From positions 1 through 46,478 of the forward strand of contig CALWVM010000017.1 of the NCBI GenBank assembly GCA_944384985.1: a stretch of 46,478 nucleotides of DNA, in the 5' to 3' direction. The position numbers were made by a program, and so were the translations under genes. The DNA comes from an uncultured Clostridia bacterium (GTDB taxonomy: Bacteria > Bacillota > Clostridia > Oscillospirales > Acutalibacteraceae). Positions 33,489 through 42,731 of this stretch are shown here, one piece after another. The first letter of the stretch is position 1, and the number at the start of each line of letters is the position of its first letter. The notes under the pieces are model-generated. The model worked only from the letters and a program-made list of their open reading frames with translations. It did no database searches and was not told the DNA's origin.

Positions 33489-34417
33489 GGTCTCACCGCC
33501 TTCGCAATGTTCAGCGCCTGTTCAAGCAGTTCGCCGCTTGTGCAGGTGTCCGGATACAGCCAGTGTATTGCTTCGTTTCGCTTAAACCAAGTGATCTGCC
33601 GCTTCGCGTAGCGGCGCGTGGCGCGTTTGAGGTTTTCGACTGCCGTCTGGAGCGGCAGTTCGCCGTCCAGAAAAGGCTTAAGTTCCTTGTAGCCGATCGC
33701 CTGCGCGGCGGTGGCGGCATTCGTCGAATAGAACGCGCGCGCCTCGTCCAAAAGCCCCGCCGCAAGCATTGCATCCACGCGGCGGTCGATGCGCCGGTAA
33801 AGTGCGGCACGGTCACGGAAATTCAGACCGATATAGGTTGCCGCATACGGCGAAGGTTTGTCGTGTGAAGCGGCGTCCAGCTGCGAAGGCTGCATACCCG
33901 TCTGCGCCAGAACTTCCAGCGCGCGCACGATGCGTTTTTTGTCGTTGGCGTGCAGCCGCCGGGCGGTCTCGGGGTCCGCTTCGGCAAGTCTTTGCAGCAT
34001 CGTCTCGCCGCCCAAATCGTCATACTGCGCTTCCAGCGTTTTGCGAAGCGCTAAATCGGCGGGGACTTCGACAAACGCAGTGCCTGTAAGCAGATTATCC
34101 ACATAAAGTCCTGTGCCGCCTGCCAAAATCACCGTTTTGCCGCGGGCGTAAATATCGCGGATACAGACGGCCGCATCGCGCACATAAGACGCGACGCTGT
34201 ATGGCGTATCGGGCGAAAGGATGCTTAGCATATGGTGCGGCACGCCGCGCATTTCCGCTTGCGTGGGCTTTGCCGAGGCGACGTCCATCCCGCAGTAAAT
34301 CTGCATGGAATCTGCCGAGACGACCTCGCCGTCTAAGCGCCGTGCAAGTTCCACGGCAAGCGCCGTTTTGCCCGAGGCGGTCGGCCCCACCACAGCGAGC
34401 ACAGGGATGCGCTCCAT
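33473..34417 (-). CDS. miaA: tRNA dimethylallyltransferase
   Basis: 314-aa enzyme adding a dimethylallyl group to A37 of tRNAs that read codons starting with U; MiaB then thiolates the same base. P-loop GPTASGKTALA, the DSMQIYCGMDVASAKPT region and the C-terminal AIGYKELKPFLDGE region are present. ATG at 34417 with GGGAGGG seven bases upstream overlaps the mutL stop (TGATG). A GTG at 34420 is a possible alternative. MiaB is encoded in the same operon. Confidence 0.95.
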   Translation of the reverse strand: MERIPVLAVVGPTASGKTALAVELARRLDGEVVSADSMQIYCGMDVASAKPTQAEMRGVPHHMLSILSPDTPYSVASYVRDAAVCIRDIYARGKTVILAGGTGLYVDNLLTGTAFVEVPADLALRKTLEAQYDDLGGETMLQRLAEADPETARRLHANDKKRIVRALEVLAQTGMQPSQLDAASHDKPSPYAATYIGLNFRDRAALYRRIDRRVDAMLAAGLLDEARAFYSTNAATAAQAIGYKELKPFLDGELPLQTAVENLKRATRRYAKRQITWFKRNEAIHWLYPDTCTSGELLEQALNIAKAVRPCPTK

Positions 34418-36351
34418 CACTGCACCCTCCCGAACTGTTTTTCAAGCTGGGCGCGCGAAAGCGTGATGAGCACGGGCCTGCCGTGCGGGCAGTAGCGCAC
34501 ATCGGGATCGGCAAGCAGACGCTTTGTGAAATCATACAATTCATACTCTGTGGTGTGGTCGCCCGCCTTGACCGCAGCGCGGCACGCCATAGAGTGATAC
34601 AGCCAGTCGAGCTTGTCGGCAAGCACCTCGCGGTGGTATTTCAGCAAATGCCCCGCGAACTCCGTGACGAGCGCGGTGATATCCTCGTGTTCGAGATTCA
34701 GCGGGCAGGCGCGCACCAACACCGTGCCGCCGCCGAAATCCTCCACGGAGAATCCCGCCCTTGTGAGCACATCCATATGTTCGAGCACAGCGGCGTACTC
34801 CTCCTTGCTCAGCGTGACGTGCACGGGGGCAAGCAGCATCTGGCTGCCCGCAACGCCGTTATCCTTTTTCAGCGCATTATACAGCATCCGCTCGTGGGCG
34901 GCGTGTTTGTCGATAATGAAAAGCCGGTCGCCCTGTTCGGCGAAAATATAGGTCCGAAACGCCTCACCCAAAATGCGGAAATCCTCGGCAGAAGGATCGC
35001 CTGCGCGGACGGCGTTCCCTTCCTGCTCCGTGTTTTGCAGCGCTTTTGCCGGTGTCGGATCCGTCGATTCGGGCGCGGCCGTTTGCGCCGGTGCGGCGGT
35101 GGGGACGCTCAAATCCGGCAGATCATCGTCCTCTGCGAAAGCAGTTTCGATATCACGCAGCAGCGCGTTATAAGCCGAGATCTGCTGCGGGGTTTCGGCA
35201 GCTGCGGCATTTACAGGGCGCGCGGGCGTTTGCTGCGGCGCGGGCGGCGCAGACGGCGCGGCGGCACGCGGCAGGACAAGCTGTTCGCCCTGTATGCTTG
35301 CGGGGCGCAAAACGGCGTGGTCCGCCGAAGGGTGCGGCGCAAACTTTGCTTCGGGGCGGGAGGTATCCGCCGCGAGCGCGGACTTTGCCGCGCGATAGAC
35401 CACGTCGAACACGCTTTTTTCATTGGAAAAGCGCACTTCGGTTTTGGCCGGGTGTACGTTAACATCCACCGCGGCGGGGTTTACGGTCAAAAACAGCACG
35501 CACGCCGGATATTTGCCGACCATGACGCTGTTTTTATATGCTTCCGCAAGTGCTGCCGTGCCGGAGCGGGATTTGATGTAGCGGTTATTCACAAAGAAGT
35601 GCTGCATGGTGCTCGAACCGCGCGAGCAGTATGGCTTGGAAACATATCCGCGCACCGAAATGCCGTTCTGCTCACTTGCGGCAGGCAGGAGTGTTTCGGC
35701 GAAATCGCGCCCGTACACAGCGTAGATGCAGGAGAGCAGATCGCCGTCGCCCGGCGTACACATCTGCTCGCGGCCGTCTTTGATGAAACGCAGCGACACC
35801 TCGGGATGCGACAGCGCAATATGATCCGCCACCGCCGCCACGGCAAGCCCTTCGGCACGGTCGGATTTCAGGAATTTCATGCGCGCAGGCGTGTTGAAAA
35901 ACAGGTCGCGCACGATAAGCGTCGTCCCCACTGGGCAGCCCGCGTCGTCGAGCGTGAGCTGTTCGCCGCCCTCGAGCACGATGCGCGTGCCCGCGAAGGC
36001 AGAAGCTTCGCGCGTCATCATCTCCACGCGCGAGACTGCCGCGATGGAGGGCAGCGCCTCGCCACGGAAGCCGAGGGTAGAGATCGCGTCGAGGTCGTCC
36101 GCTTCACAGATCTTGCTCGTAGCGTGGCTTAAAAACGCTGTCGGCACATCTTCGCGCGCAATGCCGCAGCCGTCGTCAGTGATGCGGATATAGCGGATGC
36201 CGCCGTGCTGGATCTCCAGCGTGACGTTTTTCGCGCCCGCGTCGATCGAATTTTCCAAAAGCTCCTTGACCACAGAGGCGGGTCGTTCCACGACCTCGCC
36301 CGCGGCGATGCGCTGGGCGATGCTTTTGGGCAGCTTACGGATCTTTGCCAT
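34417..36351 (-). CDS. mutL: DNA mismatch repair protein MutL
   Basis: 644-aa protein. The N-terminal GHKL ATPase has VVKELLENSIDAGA and DDGCGI, then a linker rich in Pro/Ala (about 345-445), and a C-terminal dimerisation/endonuclease domain. The endonuclease motif reads DKHAAHERMLYN, which differs from the canonical DQHA(x2)E(x4)E in that Gln becomes Lys and the final Glu becomes Asn; the other site residues, ACRAAVKAGD and YCPHGRP, are intact. So nicking activity is likely but not certain. ATG at 36351 chosen because MAKIRKLPKSIAQRIAAGEV is the family N terminus; a longer form from 36453 is rejected. Confidence 0.95.
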   Translation of the reverse strand: MAKIRKLPKSIAQRIAAGEVVERPASVVKELLENSIDAGAKNVTLEIQHGGIRYIRITDDGCGIAREDVPTAFLSHATSKICEADDLDAISTLGFRGEALPSIAAVSRVEMMTREASAFAGTRIVLEGGEQLTLDDAGCPVGTTLIVRDLFFNTPARMKFLKSDRAEGLAVAAVADHIALSHPEVSLRFIKDGREQMCTPGDGDLLSCIYAVYGRDFAETLLPAASEQNGISVRGYVSKPYCSRGSSTMQHFFVNNRYIKSRSGTAALAEAYKNSVMVGKYPACVLFLTVNPAAVDVNVHPAKTEVRFSNEKSVFDVVYRAAKSALAADTSRPEAKFAPHPSADHAVLRPASIQGEQLVLPRAAAPSAPPAPQQTPARPVNAAAAETPQQISAYNALLRDIETAFAEDDDLPDLSVPTAAPAQTAAPESTDPTPAKALQNTEQEGNAVRAGDPSAEDFRILGEAFRTYIFAEQGDRLFIIDKHAAHERMLYNALKKDNGVAGSQMLLAPVHVTLSKEEYAAVLEHMDVLTRAGFSVEDFGGGTVLVRACPLNLEHEDITALVTEFAGHLLKYHREVLADKLDWLYHSMACRAAVKAGDHTTEYELYDFTKRLLADPDVRYCPHGRPVLITLSRAQLEKQFGRVQ

Positions 36352-36418
36352 TGGATTTGCCTGTTTTCCTTTCTTAGGGACGGCTGCGCCTTCCCCCCGA
36401 TTCTGTCTGTAAAGTAAA

Positions 36419-39040
36419 TTAACTTTCCTTCTTGGCGCGGTCGGCAAGTTCATACAGTTTCGTCAGTGCCTCGATAGGCGTCAAGGTATTGACATCCATC
36501 GTTTTCAGTTCCTCCGCGATTTCCTGCGCGGTGTTGCCGGCAAGGCTCGTTTGCAGGGATGCTTCTTCGGCAGGCGGCACGGGTGCAGCGGGCTTCGGTG
36601 CGCGTGCCGTGTCGTTTTCTTCGAGCGCGCGGAGAATGACCTTTGCGCGGCGCACCACTGCATCCGGCACGCCGGCAAGTTTGGCCACATCGATGCCGTA
36701 GCTACCGTCCGCCCCGCCGCGGACGATCCGCCGCAGGAACGTGATGTCGTCGCCGTGCTTTTTGACGGCGATATTGTAATTTTTCACCCCCGGAACGGTG
36801 TCCTCCAGTTCCGTGAGTTCATGGTAGTGTGTCGCGAACAACGTTTTTGCGCCTAAGCGTTTGCGGTCGGCGGTGTATTCGAGCACCGCGCGCGCAATGC
36901 TCATGCCGTCGTATGTAGAAGTCCCGCGTCCGATCTCGTCGAGGATAATCAAACTTTTGGACGTGGCATTTTCCAGAATCTCCGCGACCTCGCGCATTTC
37001 CACCATAAAGGTGGACTGCCCGCTCGCCAGATCGTCCGACGCACCGACGCGGGTAAAAATGCTGTCACAAAGCCCAACTTCGGCGTGCTTGGCAGGCACA
37101 AAGCTGCCCATCTGCGCAAGCAGAACGATCAGCGCGACTTGGCGCATATAGGTGGATTTGCCCGCCATGTTGGGGCCCGTGAGGATCATGGTGCGGTTGT
37201 CGCCGCAGTCTAAAAGCGTATCGTTCGGGACGAACGGCGCGCCGTCGAGCATCTTTTCAATGACGGGGTGCCGCCCTTCGGTGATGCAAATACGGTCCGA
37301 GTCGTTGACCTCGGGGCGCGTGTAGCGGTTTGCCGCTGCTACCATGGCGAGGGAGCAAAGCGTGTCGAGCGTGGCGAGGGCGCGCGCCGTGCGGCGTGTG
37401 CGGTCATACTGCGCGGCGATTTTTTTGCGCACCGCGCAGAACACTTCGTATTCCAAACTCACGATGCGTTCCTGCGCGCCAAGTACCTTGGATTCCAGCG
37501 CTTTGAGCTCTTCGGTGATATACCGCTCGCAGTTCGTCAGCGTCTGCTTGCGGATGTAGGTGTCGGGAACCAACTCCTTAAAGGAGTTGGACACCTCGTA
37601 ATAATAGCCGAACACGCGGTTGTAGCCGACTTTCAGCTTTTTGATGCCGGTCTTTTCCTGCTCCTTGCGTTCAAGCTCGCTTAAATACCCTTTGCCGCCT
37701 TCCACGATCTCGCGCAGTTCGTCGAGCTCGGCATTGAATCCGCTTTGGATCATACCGCCCTCACGCACCGAAAACGGCGCATCCTCGCGAATGGCGTCGC
37801 ACACAAGCTTGTGCACATCTTCGAGCACATCCAGATCGCGGCAGACATCCCGCAAAAGCTGCGCTTTGCTGCTCTCCAAAAGCCGCTTGAGCTCGGGCAG
37901 CGGCTGCAGGGTGGTTTTCAGCGAAAGCAGTTCTTTGGCGTTTGCCGTGTTATACACGACGCGCGTCATCAGCCGTTCAAGGTCATAAATACCCGAAAGC
38001 AGATCCGTAAAGTCTTTCAACCTTACAGAATCGTGCATCAATTCCTCCACGGCATTTTGGCGCCGGGAGATGGCGGCACAGTCGCAAAGCGGGCATTCCA
38101 CCCACGCGCGCAGCATACGCTTGCCCATGGCGGTTTTGGTCTTATCGAGCACCCACAGAAGCGAACCGCGCTTTTCGCGGTCGCGCATGGTTTCGGTAAG
38201 TTCAAGATTGCGCCGCGTTGTCAGCCCGATCTTCATATATTTTGCATCGGAATACACCTGCACCGCGCGCAGGTTCTGCAAGTCGCTTTTCTGCGTCTCG
38301 TGTAGATAGTCAAGAGCAGCCGCCAGCGCAAGCACAGCGCTTTTGAACGCTTCGCCCTGCAAGTTCTCTGCCCCCGCCGCGCCGAACTGCTCGCGCACGC
38401 GCCGGAGCGCCGCATCATAATCCGCGGTTTCGGCAGGCAGCATCTCAACCGAGGCTTCCAGCTTTTTGGCGATAAATGTGCGCACACGCTGGAGTGACGC
38501 CGCCTGCGGGTTCATCAAAAGTTCCCGCGGGACAAAGCGCGCAAGCTCGTCCACTGTGCGCTCGTCGATATTCTCCGAAAAAGCGGTCACCTGCACCTCG
38601 CCCGTGGAGACGTCCGCAAAGCAGAGCCCCATCTGGTCGAAGCACAGGTACAAACAGGCAAGGTAATTGTTTTTAGTCTCGTCGAGCATGCTGCTTTCAA
38701 TGACGGTGCCCGCCGTGATGACGCGGATGACGTCGCGCTTGACAAGCCCCTTGGCGGCTTTGGGGTCCTCCATCTGCTCGCAGACGGCGACCTTGTACCC
38801 GCGCGAAACGAGCTTTGCGATGTAACTGTCGGCGCTGTGGAACGGCACGCCGCACATCGGCGCGCGTTCCTCCTGCCCGCAGTCGCGCCCCGTCAGGACA
38901 AGTTCGAGCTCGCGAGAGGCGATTTTGGCGTCCTCAAAGAACATTTCGTAAAAGTCCCCGAGCCGGAAGAACAGGATCGCGTCCGGATATTCCTTTTTGA
39001 TTTCAAAATATTGCTGCATCATTGGGGAAAGTTCCGCCAT
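36419..39040 (-). CDS. mutS: DNA mismatch repair protein MutS
   Basis: 873-aa mismatch sensor. The mismatch-binding N terminus includes DFYEMFFEDA (Phe-x-Glu wedge), the middle has core/clamp domains, and the C-terminal ATPase carries GPNMAGKST (around residue 620) and the DEIGRGTSTYDG signature. Normal length. ATG at 39040 has GAGGCGG upstream. Its partner mutL follows after 67 bp on the same strand, as usual in clostridia. Confidence 0.97.
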   Translation of the reverse strand: MAELSPMMQQYFEIKKEYPDAILFFRLGDFYEMFFEDAKIASRELELVLTGRDCGQEERAPMCGVPFHSADSYIAKLVSRGYKVAVCEQMEDPKAAKGLVKRDVIRVITAGTVIESSMLDETKNNYLACLYLCFDQMGLCFADVSTGEVQVTAFSENIDERTVDELARFVPRELLMNPQAASLQRVRTFIAKKLEASVEMLPAETADYDAALRRVREQFGAAGAENLQGEAFKSAVLALAAALDYLHETQKSDLQNLRAVQVYSDAKYMKIGLTTRRNLELTETMRDREKRGSLLWVLDKTKTAMGKRMLRAWVECPLCDCAAISRRQNAVEELMHDSVRLKDFTDLLSGIYDLERLMTRVVYNTANAKELLSLKTTLQPLPELKRLLESSKAQLLRDVCRDLDVLEDVHKLVCDAIREDAPFSVREGGMIQSGFNAELDELREIVEGGKGYLSELERKEQEKTGIKKLKVGYNRVFGYYYEVSNSFKELVPDTYIRKQTLTNCERYITEELKALESKVLGAQERIVSLEYEVFCAVRKKIAAQYDRTRRTARALATLDTLCSLAMVAAANRYTRPEVNDSDRICITEGRHPVIEKMLDGAPFVPNDTLLDCGDNRTMILTGPNMAGKSTYMRQVALIVLLAQMGSFVPAKHAEVGLCDSIFTRVGASDDLASGQSTFMVEMREVAEILENATSKSLIILDEIGRGTSTYDGMSIARAVLEYTADRKRLGAKTLFATHYHELTELEDTVPGVKNYNIAVKKHGDDITFLRRIVRGGADGSYGIDVAKLAGVPDAVVRRAKVILRALEENDTARAPKPAAPVPPAEEASLQTSLAGNTAQEIAEELKTMDVNTLTPIEALTKLYELADRAKKES

Positions 39041-39079
39041 AGTCCGCCTCGCTTACAAAGAATCCGGTTGCAGCCGCCC

Positions 39080-39487
39080 TTAATGGCAGCCGCCGCAGGA
39101 GCCGCAGTCGCCGCTGCAGTTGTGTGCTGCAGGGTCGCAGGTCTCGGGGTCTTCGCCGTTGACACACATAGCAAGGATGCCTGTGATGCGGTTCATCATG
39201 TCATCCACAGCCTGGCGTGCAGTTTCGAACGCCTTCATGTGCTCGTTCGCCATAATCTCATTATAAACCGCCTGGAATTCGCGGTTGTACTCGTTCATCT
39301 TCTGCTCATCCGGCGTTTCTTTCGCCGCTTCCTGCTGATAGTTGAGCTGCACCAGGCGGATCTTGCCCATCAGGGCGTTCAGCGCCTTGTCCGCATCGTT
39401 GGCTTCTTTCGCCGCAACATACGCAAGGTAAGTCTCATCCTGCTGGATGGCGGCGCCGAGTTGTCTGGTCAAAGTTTCGATATTCAT
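39080..39487 (-). CDS. YlbF/YmcA family protein with cysteine-rich C terminus
   Basis: 135-aa helical protein. Residues about 1-95 match the YlbF/YmcA (RicA/RicF-like) family: a helical hairpin with KALNALMGKIRLVQLNYQ. In Bacillus such proteins with YaaT bind RNase Y and affect RNA processing and development, and carry [4Fe-4S] clusters. The C-terminal end has CDPAAHNCSGDCGSCGGCH, a cluster of cysteines that could bind metal or an iron-sulfur cluster. It lies between miaB and mutS, the same position as ymcA in Bacillus. ATG at 39487 with AGGAGA upstream. Confidence 0.8.
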   Translation of the reverse strand: MNIETLTRQLGAAIQQDETYLAYVAAKEANDADKALNALMGKIRLVQLNYQQEAAKETPDEQKMNEYNREFQAVYNEIMANEHMKAFETARQAVDDMMNRITGILAMCVNGEDPETCDPAAHNCSGDCGSCGGCH

Positions 39488-39515
39488 AAAGTTTCTCCTG
39501 TCTTTATATTTTTAT

Positions 39516-40949
39516 TTAATGGGCATCGTTTTGCCGAACTGCTTCGCCGAAGATCGTCCACTTGCCGGTTTCGGTGACCCGCACGTTGCAATAGGTGCCG
39601 ATCAAATCGGGCGGACCGGTAAATTCGATCATCACATTGCCGTCCGTGCGTCCTGCCAGGCGGTTTTCTCCGCTTTTCGCATGGCTTTCGACAAGCACGG
39701 TATACGTTTTACCCACGCTTTCGGCAATGCGTTTCGCGGCAATTTCCTCCTGCACGGCGGAAAGCTCTGCAAACCACTGCGTTTTTTCCTTATGGGAAAC
39801 GGGGTCGGGCAGTTTCGCCGCCGCCGTACCCGGACGCGGGGAATAAATAAAGGTAAACAGCGAGGTGTACCCCACCTCGCGCACAAGCGAGACGGTGTCC
39901 TGAAATTCCTCGTACGTTTCGCCGGGGAATCCGACGATAATATCTGAGGTCAGGGAAAGCCCCGGCACAGTTGCCTTGGCGTCCTCGATCAGCGCCAGAT
40001 ACTGTTCGCGCGTGTAGCGGCGGTTCATGGCGCGCAGCACGCGGTTGTTGCCCGACTGCACAGGCAGGTGCAGGTGCTTCGAGACTTTGTCGCACTGTGC
40101 GATCGTTTCCAACAGCTCATGCGTGCAGTCCTTTGGGTGCGAGGTCATGAATCGGATCTTGAAGTCGCCGGGAAGCGCATTGATCTCCCGCAGAAGCCCC
40201 GCAAAGTTCAAATCGCTTTTGTTGCCCTTGCCGTAGGAATTGACGTTCTGCCCCAAAAGCGTGATCTCGCGGCAGCCTGCTGCGATGATCTCGCGCGCCT
40301 CGCGCAGCACATCTTCGGGTTCACGGGAGCGTTCCCGCGCGCGGACATAGGGCACGATGCAATAGGTGCAGAAGTTGTCGCAGCCGTACATGATCGGCAG
40401 CCACGCTTTCACGCCGCCGCTGCGGCGCACGGGCAGATGCTCAGCGATTTCGCCAAAGCCCTCAGGCGCGCAGACCACGCGCTTGCCGCCGGTGAGCGTC
40501 TGATACAAAAGCTCCGGCAAACGGTGGAGCACGTGCGTGCCGAACACCAGGTTCACAAACGGGTAGCTTTTGTAGATGCGCTCGCGCACACGCGCCTGCT
40601 GCATCATGCAGCCGCATAGCGCCACGATCAGATCGGGCTTGTCCTTTTTATACGTTTTGACCGCACCCACGTTGCCGAACACGCGATCCTCAGCGTGCTC
40701 GCGCACGGCGCAGGTGTTATAGAGGATCAAGTCCGCATCGGCGGGGCTGTCGCAGAAATCGTAGCCCATTTCCGCAAGCAGTCCTTCAATGCGTTCGCCG
40801 TCCGCTACATTGCCCTGACAGCCGTAGGTGTGCACGAACGCTTTGGGCGGCGTTTCGGGATATTTGGCCCCTAAGATCTCGCGCACCTGCAGGGCATACT
40901 GCCGCTGGCGTTCGAGTTCCTCAGGCGGGATATTATGCAGCTTTGCCAA
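39516..40949 (-). CDS. miaB: tRNA-2-methylthio-N6-dimethylallyladenosine synthase
   Basis: 477-aa radical-SAM methylthiotransferase that converts i6A37 to ms2i6A37. The UPF0004 N-terminal domain has three conserved cysteines (in HTYGCQGN, YNTCAVREHA and ALCGCMMQQ), the radical-SAM cluster motif is CDNFCTYC, and the C-terminal TRAM domain ends the protein. Start is TTG at 40949, preceded by GGTGAAA; there is no better in-frame ATG. It heads the miaB-ylbF-mutS-mutL-miaA block and starts 15 bp after the alpha/beta hydrolase stop. Confidence 0.95.
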   Translation of the reverse strand: MAKLHNIPPEELERQRQYALQVREILGAKYPETPPKAFVHTYGCQGNVADGERIEGLLAEMGYDFCDSPADADLILYNTCAVREHAEDRVFGNVGAVKTYKKDKPDLIVALCGCMMQQARVRERIYKSYPFVNLVFGTHVLHRLPELLYQTLTGGKRVVCAPEGFGEIAEHLPVRRSGGVKAWLPIMYGCDNFCTYCIVPYVRARERSREPEDVLREAREIIAAGCREITLLGQNVNSYGKGNKSDLNFAGLLREINALPGDFKIRFMTSHPKDCTHELLETIAQCDKVSKHLHLPVQSGNNRVLRAMNRRYTREQYLALIEDAKATVPGLSLTSDIIVGFPGETYEEFQDTVSLVREVGYTSLFTFIYSPRPGTAAAKLPDPVSHKEKTQWFAELSAVQEEIAAKRIAESVGKTYTVLVESHAKSGENRLAGRTDGNVMIEFTGPPDLIGTYCNVRVTETGKWTIFGEAVRQNDAH

Positions 40950-40964
40950 AGTGTTTCACCAAAT

Positions 40965-41909
40965 TCAAGTGGTTTTGAGATAGATCGAGTGCAGCCACGC
41001 AAGTATGTCGCGGAACACCAGCTCCCGATCCGTTTCGAACAAAATCTCGTGGCGATCGCCGGGGTACAGGATGACCGTTGGGTCATGCCCTGCAAGCACC
41101 AGATTGTCCGCCACGGAGATCGGACCCTTACCGTTTAAGCCGACCGGGTCCTTCGCGCCGGAAATTACCATGATCGGCAGCTCCTGCGGCACCAGAGACG
41201 CCCAATCGCGCTGCGAGCACTCAACCGCCAGCGCAAACAGATCGCGGTAACCGCCCAGCTTGAGCGGGAAGCCGCAGAGCGGATCTTCCAGATACCGCTC
41301 CTGGTTGCCCTTGTCGCGGCTGAGCCACGCCACGGGAGAAGCGCCGCTTTCGCGGGTCGCGAAGTTGCAGATGTTATTAAACGCCGCGCCAAGCTTATCC
41401 ACGTCCGCACGCGGCCCGAACCGTGCGCAAGCCGCGTTGATGGCGGGCTGTAAAACATCGGCGACCGCCGGCAGTTCAAGTGTGCCGCAGTAGATCACGC
41501 CGTTCAATTCATCGCCGAAATGCGTGGAATATACGCGTGCGCACAAAGAACCCATGCTGTGCCCAAACAGAAAGTAGGGGAGGTCCGGATATTTTTTCTT
41601 CATGATCCTGGTGAGGATGTGCATGTCGTCCACCAACCGCTTGTCGCCGTTCATATCGGCGAAAAAGCCGAAATCCGCCGGGGAATTGACAGATTTGCCG
41701 TGCCCGAGGTGGTCATTGCCGCAAACCACAAACCCATTGGACGCAAGGAAACGGGCGAATTCATCATATCGATCAATGTGCTCCGCCATGCCATGCGCCA
41801 TCTGGAACACCCCAATAGGCGTCAAATCCTCTTCCCGCCAGATGAGTGTGCGAATATTGTTTTGACCGGTTGAGGAACGAAAATATGCTTCTGTTTTTAT
41901 GATCGCCAT
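40965..41909 (-). CDS. Alpha/beta hydrolase (monoacylglycerol lipase/lysophospholipase-like)
   Basis: 314-aa serine hydrolase. GHSMG gives nucleophile Ser118; GAKDPVG and GDRHEIL supply acid and His. AHGMAEHIDRYDEFA near residues 38-52 is typical of the monoglyceride-lipase group. ATG at 41909 with GGAGGTG upstream; a longer frame from 42302 overlaps the promoter and is rejected. It is the first gene downstream of the minus-strand promoter at 41952-41980 and may lead a very long operon through to the transketolase genes. Substrate unproven. Confidence 0.88.
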   Translation of the reverse strand: MAIIKTEAYFRSSTGQNNIRTLIWREEDLTPIGVFQMAHGMAEHIDRYDEFARFLASNGFVVCGNDHLGHGKSVNSPADFGFFADMNGDKRLVDDMHILTRIMKKKYPDLPYFLFGHSMGSLCARVYSTHFGDELNGVIYCGTLELPAVADVLQPAINAACARFGPRADVDKLGAAFNNICNFATRESGASPVAWLSRDKGNQERYLEDPLCGFPLKLGGYRDLFALAVECSQRDWASLVPQELPIMVISGAKDPVGLNGKGPISVADNLVLAGHDPTVILYPGDRHEILFETDRELVFRDILAWLHSIYLKTT

Positions 41910-41951
41910 GCCGCACCTCCAAAAACTGCAACAAATTTGGAATTCCATTGT

Positions 41952-41980
41952 ATTGTACCATAAAAGCTCCGCTTTGTCAC
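41952..41980 (-). promoter_or_regulatory. Sigma-A promoter for the hydrolase-miaB-mutSL unit
   Basis: Minus strand GTGACA (41980-41975), 17-bp spacer ending in TGG, and TACAAT (41957-41952), an extended -10. Expected start about 35 bp before the hydrolase ATG. No terminator stronger than the weak hairpin at 29982-30004 was seen downstream until 25.9 kb. Confidence 0.7.
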
Positions 41981-42128
41981 GCCCTTTCTCACCGCAAAGC
42001 ATGTTCGACAGTCTCCGCGTTCGCGCGTTCGCGCCTGTAAAGCGCAGAAGCGGCAAAAAAGTGTAAATTTCGCCCAAGTTCCCGGTGCCGGGAGTCGAAA
42101 AAACCGTCTTTTTTACGATGAAAAAGCA

Positions 42129-42157
42129 TTGCACACCGCAAAAGGCTGTGCTAAAAT
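42129..42157 (+). promoter_or_regulatory. Sigma-A promoter for the SCP2-domain gene
   Basis: TTGCAC (42129-42134), 17-bp spacer ending TGC and TAAAAT (42152-42157): an extended -10. Predicted start near 42164, leaving about a 56-nt leader that carries AAAGGAGG before the ATG at 42220. The rest of the 41910-42219 gap holds no coding sequence I can support. Confidence 0.7.
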
Positions 42158-42219
42158 ATGGATAATCCCCAAAATATAGGGATTCCCCGAAAAAAGCAGA
42201 CGAAAGGAGGCAGTTATCC

Positions 42220-42546
42220 ATGACATACGAACAAATCGTTGCCAAGGTCAAGGCAATGTATGAAAACACAGACGCTTCTTCCGTCAACGGAACGCTTGCC
42301 ATTCAGGTCAATCTTCTCGGCAAAAACGTCGAGGGTGTTTTCTATATTGAAGCCAAAGACGGCCGTGTCAATGTGGAGCCGTACGACTATCACGACAACA
42401 AGGCGGTCGTGACCGTTGCGCCGACAAATCTGATGAAGATCCTCGAAGGCAAAATGGACCCGGTCATTGCCTACACCACCGGTAAGGTCTCTATCTCCGG
42501 CGATCCCGGCGCTGTTCTGACCCTTGTGAAGCTGGCAAAGAAATAA
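42220..42546 (+). CDS. SCP2 sterol-binding domain protein
   Basis: 108-aa protein forming a single SCP2 domain, with the motif NLMKILEGKMDPVIAYTTGK and the following VSISGD typical of the family. SCP2 domains bind lipids or acyl-CoA; in bacteria the ligand is mostly unknown. Complete, with ATG at 42220 and AAAGGAGG upstream. It is a single-gene unit with its own promoter and a very strong terminator, so probably well expressed. Confidence 0.88.
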   Translation: MTYEQIVAKVKAMYENTDASSVNGTLAIQVNLLGKNVEGVFYIEAKDGRVNVEPYDYHDNKAVVTVAPTNLMKILEGKMDPVIAYTTGKVSISGDPGAVLTLVKLAKK

Positions 42547-42560
42547 AATTTCATTTGCGA

Positions 42561-42600
42561 AACACACCCGGCAAAATGTTTTGCCGGGTGTGTTTTTGTT
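42561..42600 (+). terminator. Rho-independent terminator after the SCP2 gene
   Basis: A perfect 16-bp stem (AACACACCCGGCAAAA 42561-42576 with 42579-42594) with a tiny 2-nt loop, followed by TTTTTGTTTTC. Confidence 0.92.
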
Positions 42601-42663
42601 TTCGGCACCTCGTGCCCCGCGCCTTTTCCCTTGGAGAAGGCGCAAGCGTTTCTTACAAAGCTA

Positions 42664-42697
42664 TGCAAAAGCGGCCGCCGCAACAGCGGCAGCCGCT
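42664..42697 (-). terminator. Terminator after the cohesin-like protein gene
   Basis: On the minus strand AGCGGC-T-GCCGC (42697-42686) pairs with GCGGC-G-GCCGCT (42681-42670) including one U-G pair; the loop is TGTT. TTTTGC follows. It lies 34 bp after the stop codon. Confidence 0.7.
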
Positions 42698-42731
42698 AAA
42701 GTGCTTATTTCAGAAGCGATTGTGAAGCGAA

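Noticed and set aside
34201-36132. A 643-residue open frame on the plus strand opposite mutL and miaA
   Set aside because: Arg/His/Gly-rich translation, no family resemblance; it is the antisense shadow of mutL, which has clear motifs.
41910-42302. Upstream extension of the alpha/beta hydrolase
   Set aside because: Covers the promoter and intergenic region, with no family match; ATG at 41909 has a strong ribosome site.
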